The notes under the pieces: model-generated | Database searches by the model: none | What the model saw: only the letters and a program-made list of their open reading frames with translations | What the model was told of the DNA's origin: nothing | Origin: Candidatus Zambryskibacteria bacterium RIFCSPLOWO2_12_FULL_39_16 | GTDB taxonomy: Bacteria; Patescibacteriota; Minisyncoccia; Phycocordibacterales; WO2-35-19 | DNA length: 41,561 bases | Assembly (NCBI GenBank): GCA_001824215.1 | Contig: MHWS01000003.1 | Coordinates: forward strand, 1 to 41,561 | Reading direction: 5' to 3' | Translations under genes and position numbers: made by a program | Part shown: in pieces, positions 1-7,378 of the stretch | Layout of the letters: every line of letters begins with the position of its first letter | Position numbering within the stretch: the stretch's first letter is position 1

Positions 1-61
1 TAGAAAAAGTTTTTTGGGTTATAAATGATAGCAGAATTAGCGATGGTAGAGGAGGTGTATC

Positions 62-700
62 TTGCCCGAACAACGGTTGCCCAATCATGAGGATTTTTCA
101 GTTTTTGAAAAGGAATTGGCAAAGAGGGGATTTCGTCGAATTTCAAGCCCGGAATTCTCTTCCCAATTTTATAGATTGGGACTTAAAGCTCCTCGTCCCC
201 GTAAGGGTAGGGAGCTCGGGTATCTCTTTTACGCCAATGAGTACAGTGTTTTTGTCTGGACTACTTGGCTTCCAAAAGAAGAGGTGGCCAGAGCAAGCGA
301 CGCCGGCTGGGTCTTAATCGCCGAAAGAGATAATGTCTTGTACTTTTCACATCCCATACACAGAACTAAGAATTTTCTCCAAAACCTCCTGATGCAAGCT
401 CGTATCGCTTGCTGGAAGGTCAGGCATCGCCCGCTTTGCCCCGAGTGCAGCAATTTTATGAACATTGTCCAAGGCCGAGCTTTAAAGCAAAGGTTTTGGA
501 AATGCGACCGTAAAAAGTTGCATACAGGCGGTGTAGACAGGTTTAGAAGTTGGGATTACGGATTACCCGAAGATGTAATCAACTTTCTCAAGCCTATCCG
601 TAAGAGGAGAAGAAAGAGATACGCCACTCTTCGGACAACAGGTAGAGAACCTCATCAAGCAATGCTTAGTAGAAAAAGGTGGGGCAAAAGAAAACAGTAG
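62..700 (+). CDS. Basic zinc-ribbon-like protein of unknown function
   Basis: I do not recognise this 212-residue protein. The start is TTG at 62, chosen because a strong Shine-Dalgarno sequence (GGAGG, 51-55) lies six bases upstream; the next in-frame ATG is far downstream. A possible zinc-binding patch, CPEC near residue 127 followed by a single Cys and His (FWKCDRKKLH), resembles half of a zinc ribbon. The C-terminal 45 residues are very rich in Arg and Lys, which suggests nucleic acid contact (inference). There is no signal peptide or membrane segment. The gene is closed by its own terminator hairpin and is not part of the ribosomal operon that follows. Confidence 0.7.
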   Translation: MPEQRLPNHEDFSVFEKELAKRGFRRISSPEFSSQFYRLGLKAPRPRKGRELGYLFYANEYSVFVWTTWLPKEEVARASDAGWVLIAERDNVLYFSHPIHRTKNFLQNLLMQARIACWKVRHRPLCPECSNFMNIVQGRALKQRFWKCDRKKLHTGGVDRFRSWDYGLPEDVINFLKPIRKRRRKRYATLRTTGREPHQAMLSRKRWGKRKQ

Positions 701-705
701 AAATC

Positions 706-742
706 AGGTCGTCTGTGAAGTTCGCAGACGACCTCTTGTTTG
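706..742 (+). terminator. Rho-independent terminator after the zinc-ribbon-like gene
   Basis: AGGTCGTCTG (706-715) pairs perfectly with CAGACGACCT (725-734); the stem can extend inward over a few more pairs. A T-rich tail (CTTGTTTG) follows directly. It lies six bases after the stop codon and separates this gene from the ribosomal promoter. Confidence 0.75.
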
Positions 743-768
743 ACAATAAACCCTTATTTCTAACGGGG

Positions 769-796
769 TTGACTTAAAAGCCTTATTTGGTAATAT
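769..796 (+). promoter_or_regulatory. Probable sigma-70 promoter of the ribosomal operon
   Basis: A -35 box TTGACT (769-774) and a -10 box TAATAT (791-796) are 16 bases apart. They sit just after a terminator and 50 bases before rpsS, so the operon most likely begins here. Confidence 0.65.
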
Positions 797-803
797 ATCG
801 TAG

Positions 804-818
804 TCCGCCTAAGGCGGA
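804..818. repeat. Small TCCGCC/GGCGGA palindrome in the rpsS leader
   Basis: TCCGCC (804-809), loop TAA, GGCGGA (813-818). It would form a 6-bp hairpin in the 5' leader of the ribosomal mRNA. Similar TCCG...CGGA palindromes occur inside comF (5153-5168) and at the core of the uvrB insertion (25551-25566), so it probably belongs to a dispersed repeat family rather than being a dedicated regulator. Confidence 0.55.
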
Positions 819-846
819 TTAAATTTGCCAGTGAAATAATATATTT

Positions 847-1194
847 ATGTCACGATCACTCAAAAAAGGCCCTTATGTTGACCCAAGGGTAATGAAAAAA
901 ATTGAAGGAAAAAAACCACAAGAAACTGGGGTTATTAAGACTTGGTCAAGAGCTTGTGTCATCGCTCCGGAGATGATTGGCTTCATTTTTGGCGTCCACA
1001 ACGGCCGAGATCATATTGAAGTTTTCGTTACCGAAGATATGGTTGGTCACAAATTGGGAGAGTTTTCACTTACTCGCAAATTTATAAAACACGGAGGCAA
1101 AATACAGAAAGAGCTTGAAGCTAAGAAAAAAGAAGATGAAATAATGGCAGCTAAGGGAGCTAAAGAGGCGACAACAGGGGCAGTCAAGAAATAA
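847..1194 (+). CDS. rpsS: 30S ribosomal protein S19
   Basis: S19 binds 16S rRNA in the head of the small subunit together with S13. The N-terminus [12 protein letters not shown] and the central block [13 protein letters not shown] are family hallmarks. At 115 residues it is longer than the usual ~92 because of a Lys/Glu/Ala-rich C-terminal tail after residue ~90. It is the first gene of the operon; rplB, its normal upstream neighbour, is absent, and a promoter stands in its place. There is no clear Shine-Dalgarno site. It lies 10 bases before rplV. Confidence 0.96.
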   Translation: MSRSLKKGPYVDPRVMKKIEGKKPQETGVIKTWSRACVIAPEMIGFIFGVHNGRDHIEVFVTEDMVGHKLGEFSLTRKFIKHGGKIQKELEAKKKEDEIMAAKGAKEATTGAVKK

Positions 1195-1204
1195 TTTTAG
1201 TATC

Positions 1205-1579
1205 ATGAATGAAATAACCGCACAACTAAATGATTACAGACAATCACCAAGAAAGGTAAGGGTGGTGGCTGACACTATAAAGGGTAAATCGGTTGTTGAC
1301 GCCAAAAATAGATTGGATTTTATAACCAAACGAGCCACCGGTCCTTTGAATAAACTTTTGAGTTCAGCCATTGCCAACGCCAAAAACTCCGGAGCAAATG
1401 TAGAAAATCTTTGGATTAAGTCCATCACTGTCAATGCAGGTCAAATATTGCACAGACGCAGACCTGTTTCCCGCGGGTCATCCCACCCTATCAACAAGCG
1501 CACTTCCCATATTAAAATAGTTTTGGTGGAGAAATTAAAAGAAGCAAAGAAGGAAAAAAGTAAAGATAAAAATAAATAA
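1205..1579 (+). CDS. rplV: 50S ribosomal protein L22
   Basis: L22 lines the peptide exit tunnel and binds several 23S rRNA domains. The 124-residue protein shows the family opening (YRQSPRKVRVVADTIKGK) and the tunnel-hairpin region with GQILHRRRPVSRGSS followed by the conserved HIKIVLVEK strand. A Lys-rich tail ends the protein. It follows rpsS and is four bases before rpsC, so all three are translated from one transcript. Confidence 0.96.
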   Translation: MNEITAQLNDYRQSPRKVRVVADTIKGKSVVDAKNRLDFITKRATGPLNKLLSSAIANAKNSGANVENLWIKSITVNAGQILHRRRPVSRGSSHPINKRTSHIKIVLVEKLKEAKKEKSKDKNK

Positions 1580-1583
1580 AATC

Positions 1584-2258
1584 ATGACCCATACCGTACA
1601 TCCATATGCACATAGGCTTGGTATCATCCGCGACTGGAAGTCGCGTTGGTTTAGCGTCAAACCCAAATACAAAGAAAATTTGAGAGGTGATGTTTTGATT
1701 ATGGAATATCTTAAAAAGCGCTTGAAAGGATGCTTCGTTAATTCCACCGAAATTGAAAGAAGCGCTAAAACTTTCAGGATTATCATTGAAACTTCTCGTC
1801 CTGGCTTTATTATAGGCCGAAGTGGTGAGGGGATGATCAAACTTCGAGGAGATATTATTGCTTTCATGAAGAAGCATGATTTGAGCACCAAGGAAGAATT
1901 AAAAATAGATGTAAAAGAAGTAAAATCACCGGAATCAAGCGCTATGATAGCTGCTCAAATGGTGGCCGAAGGACTTGAAAAGAGGATGCCTTTCAGAAGG
2001 GTGACGAAAACTATGGTTGAAAAAGCTTTTGCCAACCGTGATGTAAAAGGTGTCAAAATAACAATTTCCGGCATTATGGGAGGCTCCAATATGGCTAGGA
2101 TTGAGACCAAAAAAGTGGGCCGTATTCCGCTACAGACTTTGAGAGCCGATATTGATTACGCTTTTTATGAAGCTCTTTTGCCGCTTGGAAAAATCGGTAT
2201 AAAGGTCTGGATTTATAAAGGGGATATATTTAATAAAGATAAGAGTGTTAAGCCCTAA
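1584..2258 (+). CDS. rpsC: 30S ribosomal protein S3
   Basis: S3 is at the mRNA entry site of the 30S subunit. The 224-residue protein begins MTHTVHPYAHRLGIIRDWKS, where the usual S3 has GxKxxPxxxRLGI. A type-2 KH domain follows with the GxxG loop seen as IIGRSGEGM (near residues 75-83). The C-terminal S3 domain has ISGIMGGSNMAR and the PLQTLRADIDYAF block. It lies between rplV and rplP with gaps of under 10 bases. Confidence 0.97.
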   Translation: MTHTVHPYAHRLGIIRDWKSRWFSVKPKYKENLRGDVLIMEYLKKRLKGCFVNSTEIERSAKTFRIIIETSRPGFIIGRSGEGMIKLRGDIIAFMKKHDLSTKEELKIDVKEVKSPESSAMIAAQMVAEGLEKRMPFRRVTKTMVEKAFANRDVKGVKITISGIMGGSNMARIETKKVGRIPLQTLRADIDYAFYEALLPLGKIGIKVWIYKGDIFNKDKSVKP

Positions 2259-2267
2259 TTTAATACC

Positions 2268-2687
2268 ATGCTATTTCCCAAAAAAGTTAAACATAGAAAG
2301 TGGCATACCATGCGCAAAAATCCAAACAAAGTTGGACCGGCTACTCGCGGCGTCAACGTCTCTTTTGGTTCATATGGTCTCAAAGCATTGACTCCTGGCA
2401 GGATCACTTCAAACCAGATTGAATCAGCCAGAAAAGCCATCATCCGCAACTTGGGTAAAACAGGCAGAGTTTGGATACGTATTTTCCCAGATATGCCTTT
2501 TACAAAGAAACCAGCCGAAGTAAAGATGGGTAAAGGCAAAGGAGATATCCAAGGCTACCATGTCAGGGTTTTGGCCGGACAGGTTTTGTTTGAAGCCGAT
2601 GGTGTGGCTCCGGTAGTGGCTATCGAATCTTTGCGTAAAGGTGGCACCAAAATGCCTGTAAAAACCAAAATTGTAACCAGACATTAG
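2268..2687 (+). CDS. rplP: 50S ribosomal protein L16
   Basis: L16 sits near the A-site and helps place the tRNA elbow. The 139-residue protein has the family pattern: N-terminal PKKVKHRKWH, then FGSYGLKAL, the ITSNQIESARKAI helix, and RIFPDMPFTKKPAEVKMGKG. Length is normal (~136-144). It is followed by an unusual 54-base gap that holds a hairpin, whereas the other gaps in this operon are short. Confidence 0.97.
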   Translation: MLFPKKVKHRKWHTMRKNPNKVGPATRGVNVSFGSYGLKALTPGRITSNQIESARKAIIRNLGKTGRVWIRIFPDMPFTKKPAEVKMGKGKGDIQGYHVRVLAGQVLFEADGVAPVVAIESLRKGGTKMPVKTKIVTRH

Positions 2688-2694
2688 TAAAAGC

Positions 2695-2723
2695 GTCGCA
2701 CTCCAAAGGACGTATCGTGCGAC
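2695..2723 (+). promoter_or_regulatory. Hairpin between rplP and rpmC
   Basis: GTCGCAC (2695-2701) pairs with GTGCGAC (2717-2723) across a 15-base loop that itself holds TCC/GGA. No T-run follows, so it is not a standard terminator. It may be an mRNA processing or stability element, or a small dispersed palindrome; the sequence does not decide which. Confidence 0.45.
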
Positions 2724-2741
2724 ATAATTACGCTAAATTAA

Positions 2742-2924
2742 ATGAAAAAAGAATTATCAAAAAAGAGCCAAGTCGATTTGATGAGAGAGCTAGATGAAAA
2801 GCGTCTTTCTTTGCGAGATATCCGGTTTGGCACCGCCGGAAGTAAAAGTAAAAATGTCAAAGAACAAAAAACGATAAAGAAAGATATCGCCAGAATAAAG
2901 ACAGTATTAAGTATTAAGAAATAA
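2742..2924 (+). CDS. rpmC: 50S ribosomal protein L29
   Basis: A 60-residue two-helix protein next to the exit tunnel. The middle shows the family core: LMRELDEKRLSLRDIRFGTA and then KDIARIKTVL near the C-terminus. Position between rplP and rpsQ is the conserved order. Start is ATG 18 bases after the upstream hairpin, without a clear Shine-Dalgarno site. Confidence 0.92.
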   Translation: MKKELSKKSQVDLMRELDEKRLSLRDIRFGTAGSKSKNVKEQKTIKKDIARIKTVLSIKK

Positions 2925-2929
2925 ATATT

Positions 2930-3193
2930 ATGAATAAGAAAAAAACAGAAAAGAATACGGTAAAAAAGATAAACAGCAAAATCCTTAGCGGTATTGTGGT
3001 ATCGGATAAGATGAAAGATACTTGCGTCGTTTCGATTACCAGATTTGTGAAGCATAAAAAATATAAGAAATATTATAAAGTAAGCAAGAAGTATAAAGCC
3101 CATAATGTCGGCAATACCAAAAAAATAGGGGATAAAGTATCGATAATTTCAAGCAGGCCGATTTCAAAAGATAAACATTTTATAGTTATATGA
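2930..3193 (+). CDS. rpsQ: 30S ribosomal protein S17
   Basis: S17 binds 16S rRNA in the body of the small subunit as an OB fold. The 87-residue protein has an extra Lys/Asn-rich stretch of about 18 residues before the core strand LSGIVVSDKMKDTCVVSITR; the loop with Lys/Tyr repeats and GDKVSIISSRPISKDKHFIV match the family. The stop overlaps the rplN start (ATGA at 3190-3193), a sign of translational coupling. Confidence 0.94.
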   Translation: MNKKKTEKNTVKKINSKILSGIVVSDKMKDTCVVSITRFVKHKKYKKYYKVSKKYKAHNVGNTKKIGDKVSIISSRPISKDKHFIVI

Positions 3194-3567
3194 TTCAACC
3201 AAGATCAATAGTAAAAGTAGCCGATAATTCAGGAGCCAAAATAGGCCGAGTCTTTAAGGTATTGGGCAGTTCCAAAAAAAGATACGCTAGAATCGGCGAA
3301 TTGGTTATTTTTTCCGTTCAGAAAGCTGAACCTCGCAAAGAAATTAAGAAAAAAGCGGTACTTTTGGGTTTGGTAGTCCGCCAAAAAGCACCGCTTAAAA
3401 GAAAGGATGGTTCCTATATCCGTTTTGATGAAAATGCGGTTATTGTGGTGGAGCAAAAAAAGGGTGAGATCTTGCCTAAAGCCGGCAGAATATTTGGTCC
3501 TATTCCAAGAGAAATCGCCGAAGCCGGACATCAGGCAATCGTTTCCTTGGCACCCGAAATAATATAA
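3190..3567 (+). CDS. rplN: 50S ribosomal protein L14
   Basis: L14 sits at the subunit interface. The opening MIQPRSIVKVADNSGAK is nearly universal for the family, and the middle KRKDGSYIRFDENAVIVV and the end with GRIFGPIPREI also match. Length 125 is slightly above the common 122. The start overlaps the rpsQ stop by four bases. The 63-base gap after it holds a long C-rich/G-rich hairpin repeat. Confidence 0.97.
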   Translation: MIQPRSIVKVADNSGAKIGRVFKVLGSSKKRYARIGELVIFSVQKAEPRKEIKKKAVLLGLVVRQKAPLKRKDGSYIRFDENAVIVVEQKKGEILPKAGRIFGPIPREIAEAGHQAIVSLAPEII

Positions 3568-3610
3568 CCTCACCCCCTCCCCCTCTCCTAGATACAGGAG
3601 AGGGGGAGGG
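3568..3610. repeat. CCTCACCCCC-type palindromic repeat between rplN and rplX
   Basis: A perfect 15-bp stem: the left arm (3575-3589, CCCTCCCCCTCTCCT) pairs with the right arm (3596-3610), loop AGATAC. It is preceded by CCTCACC. The same opening and arm sequence occurs in frame inside uvrB (25896-25933), so this is one repeat family found both between and inside genes. As RNA it would form a very stable hairpin in the middle of the ribosomal mRNA. Confidence 0.75.
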
Positions 3611-3630
3611 AAAGAAAAACAAACAAAAAC

Positions 3631-3849
3631 ATGAAAATAAAAAAAGGAGACAAAGTAAAAATAATAACAGGCAAAGACAAGGGCAAAACCGGTGCTGTTA
3701 TAAAATCATTCCCAAAAGATTTTGCTGTATTGGTGGAGGGTATAAATAAAAAGAAAGTACATCAAAAACCAAGAAAAGGCGGAGAAAAAGGTAAAATAAT
3801 AGAACAAGCGGCACCGGTGCATGTCTCAAATGTCCAAAAAATAAAATAA
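3631..3849 (+). CDS. rplX: 50S ribosomal protein L24
   Basis: L24 starts assembly of the large subunit. This is a short form (72 residues; many are ~100) holding mainly the KOW motif: IKKGDKVKIITGKDKGKTG at the start, and KKKVHQKPRKGGEKGKI later. The protein ends soon after the second conserved block, so the C-terminal extension is missing, as in other compact L24 proteins. It lies two bases before rplE. Confidence 0.94.
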   Translation: MKIKKGDKVKIITGKDKGKTGAVIKSFPKDFAVLVEGINKKKVHQKPRKGGEKGKIIEQAAPVHVSNVQKIK

Positions 3850-3850
3850 T

Positions 3851-4387
3851 ATGAAATTAATGAAAGAAAAAACAAAAGAAATCTTCAAAGAACTCAAAGG
3901 AAAATTGGGATTGAAAAATATTATGCAATCTCCGAAAATCGTTAAAGTAACAGTTTCTTCCGGTGTCGGCTCTTTTAACGATAAAAAGAAAATAGACGTT
4001 GTTATTGACAGACTAGCCAAGATTACCGGCCAAAAACCGGTTAAAAGAGGAGCTAAAAAATCAATCGCCACTTTTAAGTCAAGAGAAGGAGACACTGTAG
4101 GGGTGCAAGTAACCCTCCGAGGGGAGAAAATGTGGGGCTTTTTGGATAGGCTTTTTAATGTTGCTCTGCCTCGTACTAAAGACTTCAGGGGTATCCCGCC
4201 AAGCGCTATAGATGAAATGGGGAATTATACTCTTTCAATAAAAGAACACACTATATTTCCGGAAACCGCCGACGAAGACCTCAAAGATGTTTTTGGTTTT
4301 GCTGTCACCATTGTCACCAGCTTGAAAAACAAAGCTTCTACTTTTGAATTCTTCAAAGCTCTCAACCTTCCGTTCAAAAAGAGATAA
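3851..4387 (+). CDS. rplE: 50S ribosomal protein L5
   Basis: L5 binds 5S rRNA in the central protuberance. The 178-residue protein shows PKIVKVTVSSGVGSF, the ITGQKPVKRGAKKSIATFK block, the VTLRGEKMWGFLDRL block and PRTKDFRGIPPSAIDEMGNY; all are L5 hallmarks. It is the last ribosomal gene here. The usual next genes (rpsN, rpsH, rplF) are not present; instead a new promoter and a receiver-domain gene follow. Confidence 0.97.
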   Translation: MKLMKEKTKEIFKELKGKLGLKNIMQSPKIVKVTVSSGVGSFNDKKKIDVVIDRLAKITGQKPVKRGAKKSIATFKSREGDTVGVQVTLRGEKMWGFLDRLFNVALPRTKDFRGIPPSAIDEMGNYTLSIKEHTIFPETADEDLKDVFGFAVTIVTSLKNKASTFEFFKALNLPFKKR

Positions 4388-4416
4388 GAGCTACACTATT
4401 GTTTCGATTACACTCT

Positions 4417-4445
4417 TTGCTTTTAAGTCTCTGTTGTGCTATAAA
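4417..4445 (+). promoter_or_regulatory. Probable promoter of the lone response regulator
   Basis: TTGCTT (4417-4422) and TATAAA (4440-4445) are 17 bases apart. A GGAGG Shine-Dalgarno core (4452-4456) lies downstream, before the ATG at 4469. Confidence 0.55.
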
Positions 4446-4468
4446 AAGTACGGAGGTTATGGTTATAT

Positions 4469-4846
4469 ATGAAAAATGCACATGTTTTTGTTGTTGAAGA
4501 TATGGCGCCTATACGAAGAGAAATTCGTGAACATCTTAAACTTTCAGGCCATAAACTTGTTTTGGAAGCCACTACTTTGGAGGAAACTTTCAATATTATC
4601 AAAAACGGTGAGCTGGGAAAAGAGGCTGTGAATATTGTTATTCTTGACGCCAATTTTCCCGAGAAAGCTGGCAAGGAAACTGAATATCTTGGACCAAGAG
4701 TTGCCACGGTACTCAAACACCGTTATCCAGATGTGAAAGTGATGGCTTTCACCGGTATGTCAAAAGAGTATGCTACATACGGTGATATCTACGTTGACAA
4801 AAGTTATGGGGTAGAACATCTCATTGAAGCCATAACATCTCTGTAA
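4469..4846 (+). CDS. Single-domain response regulator (receiver)
   Basis: The 125 residues form one receiver (REC) domain with no output domain. Visible residues are the acidic pair E10/D11 (VVEDM), the phosphoacceptor D60 (VILDANFP), T95 (AFTG) and K111 (VDKS). Such stand-alone receivers act by binding a partner after phosphorylation by a histidine kinase; no kinase gene lies in this window. The gene has its own promoter and is not part of the ribosomal operon. It is convergent with the ComF-like gene. The target is unknown. Confidence 0.88.
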   Translation: MKNAHVFVVEDMAPIRREIREHLKLSGHKLVLEATTLEETFNIIKNGELGKEAVNIVILDANFPEKAGKETEYLGPRVATVLKHRYPDVKVMAFTGMSKEYATYGDIYVDKSYGVEHLIEAITSL

Positions 4847-4863
4847 ACAAATTGTTTCGTTTA

Positions 4864-4906
4864 GGAAATCGTTTCCGATTTTCTGGATGGAGCGATTTTC
4901 TTTTTA
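4864..4906. terminator. Weak hairpins between two convergent genes
   Basis: AAATCG (4866-4871) pairs with CGATTT (4876-4881), and a second CGATTTTC with a T-run lies at 4893-4905. This may serve as a shared terminator for the two convergent genes, but the stem is short. Confidence 0.35.
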
Positions 4907-5581
4907 ATGTGCGATGAAGAGGCCGATGACGCGCTTACAGCCGGCAGATAAGAGGGCTCGACGGGCTTCGGTGAAGGAGGCACCAGTCGTATAGACATCA
5001 TCTATTACTATGACTATACGACCCTGAGTTTGCCCTCGGGTGGCCTCCATTGAGTCTTTTACGTTTTCTGTCCTTTTTTCTCTACTCAAAGTCGTTTGTC
5101 TTTCGGTTTCTCTCACTTTTTTTAAAGTATTATAGGAAACTTCTATGCTCTCTCCGTCAGCCGGCGGACCCAATTTTATTATTTCTCTGCATAATTCTTC
5201 GCATTGGTTAAAACTCCTGTTTCTCAATTCTTTTTTGCTCATAGGCATTGGCACAAGAAGAGGTAAGGCACCGTGAAAAAGAGCGATTTCAGAAGAGATA
5301 TCCAATATTTCTTCATACAAATAAATGGCGATTCTCTTTCTTAAACTGGCATTATTTTTATATTTGATTGATTTGACCATGAGCCGGACGATTTTGTTTT
5401 GATAATCAAACAGGACAAAAATATCCTTCATATAGACGGGAGATTTTGGCAAAAGGTCTCGCATTGTACTTGCCGGAAAGTCCAAAAGCTTTTGGATTTT
5501 TATATCTTCCGGCACCAAAATGTCAGTAACGGCTTCTATAAGTTTTTTTGTCCAGTTTACAAATGACTTTATAATAAGCAT
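4904..5581 (-). CDS. comF: ComF-family phosphoribosyltransferase-like protein
   Basis: ComF proteins are linked to DNA uptake for natural transformation. The C-terminal half carries the phosphoribosyltransferase PRPP loop (IVIVIDDVYTTGASF, near residues 190-204) and the ComF block VPMPMSKKELRNRSFNQ. The usual N-terminal CxxC zinc finger is missing; residues 1-60 are a different sequence with no cysteines. A short palindrome (5153-5168) codes for PADG in a loop. The divergent start lies 44 bases from pilM, the first gene of the type IV pilus cluster, which fits a role in DNA uptake (inference). Confidence 0.8.
   Translation of the reverse strand: MLIIKSFVNWTKKLIEAVTDILVPEDIKIQKLLDFPASTMRDLLPKSPVYMKDIFVLFDYQNKIVRLMVKSIKYKNNASLRKRIAIYLYEEILDISSEIALFHGALPLLVPMPMSKKELRNRSFNQCEELCREIIKLGPPADGESIEVSYNTLKKVRETERQTTLSREKRTENVKDSMEATRGQTQGRIVIVIDDVYTTGASFTEARRALLSAGCKRVIGLFIAH
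5153..5168. repeat. TCCG...CGGA mini-palindrome inside comF
   Basis: TCCG (5153-5156) and CGGA (5165-5168) flank an eight-base centre. It encodes Pro-Ala-Asp-Gly in a loop of the ComF-like protein and resembles the palindromes at 804-818 and 25551-25566. Membership of one family is an inference. Confidence 0.35.
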
Positions 5582-5625
5582 TGTGATACAATTATGATTG
5601 AATTAAGTGAAATTTTACAATCGTT

Positions 5626-6732
5626 ATGAATTTTATTTCTGATATTTTTAAAAAGAAAACCACAAGTGCTTTGGGTATTGATATAGGCTCCTCCTCAATA
5701 AAGGTAGTACAACTTCAGAAAAAAGGGAACAAAGCGGTCTTGGAAACATATGGTGAACTTTCCCTTGGACCATATGGCGGAGTTTCTGTCGGCCAATCTA
5801 CCAATTTGACCACCGATAAAATAGCCCAAGCGGTGAATGACCTTCTTAACGAAAAAGAAGTCGCCATTACTACCAAAGTCTGCGGGCTAGCCATCCCTTT
5901 CAAGGCTAGTTTGCTCCTGACTATGGAAATGCCTGACATAGGACAAAAAGAACTAGCCTCTATGGTGCCGATAGAAGCTCGCAAATATATACCGGTACCG
6001 ATATCAGACGTCACCATTGATTGGTCAATTATACCAAAGTCGAAGGTTGAGGAAAGTGTTTCTCAAGAAGAAAATAAAGGTAAAATAAAAACCTTGGATA
6101 TTTTATTGGTGGCTATACACAACAATATTATCAATCAGTATAAGGAAATTGTTTCTAAAACCCAGCTTGATGCCAAATTTTTTGAAATAGAAATATTTAG
6201 TTCTATGAGAGCTATTCTTGAAGGTGTACAGTGGCCTGTTATGATTTTTGATATGGGCGCTTCAACTACCAAACTTTACACGGTAGACAGAGGTGTAATT
6301 GAACATTCACACACAATAAACAAAGGCTCTCAGGATATAACTTTAAATATTGCTAGGATCTTGAATATTCCGGTAGAAGAAGCGGAAGTTTTAAAAAGAT
6401 CTGTTGGTATGGGTAAAACTGCAGATGGTGTGGATCTTTCGGAAACTGTATCTGTTGTCGCCGATAGCATATTTACCGAGGCAAATAGATTTTTGTTTGA
6501 TTTCCAAAAGAAGAAAAATCAAAATATGAAATCGATATTTCTAACCGGTGGCGGTTCGGCTCTCCGAGGTTTTAGAGATTTGGCCGCTAAAAATTTTAAA
6601 GTAGAAGTGATTTCTGGGAATCCTTTTGAAAAAGTTGAGACTCCTGCATTTTTGGAAAATATACTTAAAGTGACTGGCCCTGAATTTACGGTTGCTGTAG
6701 GTGTCGCTCTGCGCTGTCTCCAGGAAATTTGA
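5626..6732 (+). CDS. pilM: Type IV pilus assembly ATPase-fold protein PilM
   Basis: PilM is a cytoplasmic, actin/FtsA-like protein that binds the N-terminal tail of PilN and links the pilus ATPases to the inner-membrane complex. The 368 residues show the actin-fold phosphate loops: ALGIDIGSSSIKVVQL (residues ~15-30) and VMIFDMGASTTKLYTV (~205-220), plus the adenosine motif IFLTGGGSALRG (~305-316). The gene begins the pilus cluster, divergent from comF. It is followed by a 66-base gap with a TATAAT box before pilN. Confidence 0.92.
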   Translation: MNFISDIFKKKTTSALGIDIGSSSIKVVQLQKKGNKAVLETYGELSLGPYGGVSVGQSTNLTTDKIAQAVNDLLNEKEVAITTKVCGLAIPFKASLLLTMEMPDIGQKELASMVPIEARKYIPVPISDVTIDWSIIPKSKVEESVSQEENKGKIKTLDILLVAIHNNIINQYKEIVSKTQLDAKFFEIEIFSSMRAILEGVQWPVMIFDMGASTTKLYTVDRGVIEHSHTINKGSQDITLNIARILNIPVEEAEVLKRSVGMGKTADGVDLSETVSVVADSIFTEANRFLFDFQKKKNQNMKSIFLTGGGSALRGFRDLAAKNFKVEVISGNPFEKVETPAFLENILKVTGPEFTVAVGVALRCLQEI

Positions 6733-6779
6733 TTGTTTAGTAATCAACAATATTTGTACACTTACATATATTTATAGAG

Positions 6780-6785
6780 TATAAT
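6780..6785 (+). promoter_or_regulatory. Possible -10 box before pilN
   Basis: TATAAT (6780-6785) lies 13 bases before the pilN start. No convincing -35 box is found at the right distance, so a promoter here is only possible. A short TTGATT/AATCAA hairpin overlaps the pilM stop. Confidence 0.35.
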
Positions 6786-6798
6786 TAGAGCGAGTATT

Positions 6799-7368
6799 AT
6801 GGCACCAAATTTTCAATCATCATTCATACCTAAAAATCCGACCACGGAAAGGGTTTTTCAAAAGAAAAAAACCGGTATGGTTGGTGTTTTGGTGGTTTCT
6901 TTATTCGTCATTTCAATTATTGCTTCTATAGGGTTATTTATATACAGTGGCATAGTAAAGAACGACATCCAAAGTCTAGGGTCTCAGATTATAGAAGCCG
7001 AAAAAAATGCAGACAAAGAATCAATAAATCAGATGTCCCAGTTTAGTAACAAATTGAGTGCAGTTAAAATCATAGTCAACAGGCACAGAGTAATATCAAA
7101 TTTTTTAAATGCTTTTGCTTCTTCGGTCGTCAACACAGTTCAATTTACCAGTTTTAATTATGGAAACCTGACAGGGAGTGAGCTCGCTGTCAATTTGAAA
7201 GGCAAGGCTACCGGCTATTCCAGCATTGCTTTACAAGAAGATGTATTTTCTCATAATAAAAATTTTAAATCGATGACATTTTCAAATTTAACTTTGGCTG
7301 AAGGAGGCATGGTTTCTTTTGATTTAGAGATTTTGGTAGACCCACAAATTGCTACTTATTCCCCATAA
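6799..7368 (+). CDS. pilN: PilN-like type IV pilus inner-membrane protein
   Basis: The 189-residue protein has a cytoplasmic N-terminal tail of about 30 residues, one membrane helix (VGVLVVSLFVISIIASIGLF, ~30-50) and a coiled-coil/ferredoxin-like domain beyond. This is the topology of PilN, which joins PilM (through the tail) and PilO. Sequence identity alone is weak; the call rests on topology and on the order pilM-N-O. Start ATG follows a TATAAT box. Confidence 0.78.
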   Translation: MAPNFQSSFIPKNPTTERVFQKKKTGMVGVLVVSLFVISIIASIGLFIYSGIVKNDIQSLGSQIIEAEKNADKESINQMSQFSNKLSAVKIIVNRHRVISNFLNAFASSVVNTVQFTSFNYGNLTGSELAVNLKGKATGYSSIALQEDVFSHNKNFKSMTFSNLTLAEGGMVSFDLEILVDPQIATYSP

Positions 7369-7378
7369 AATTAAAAAT

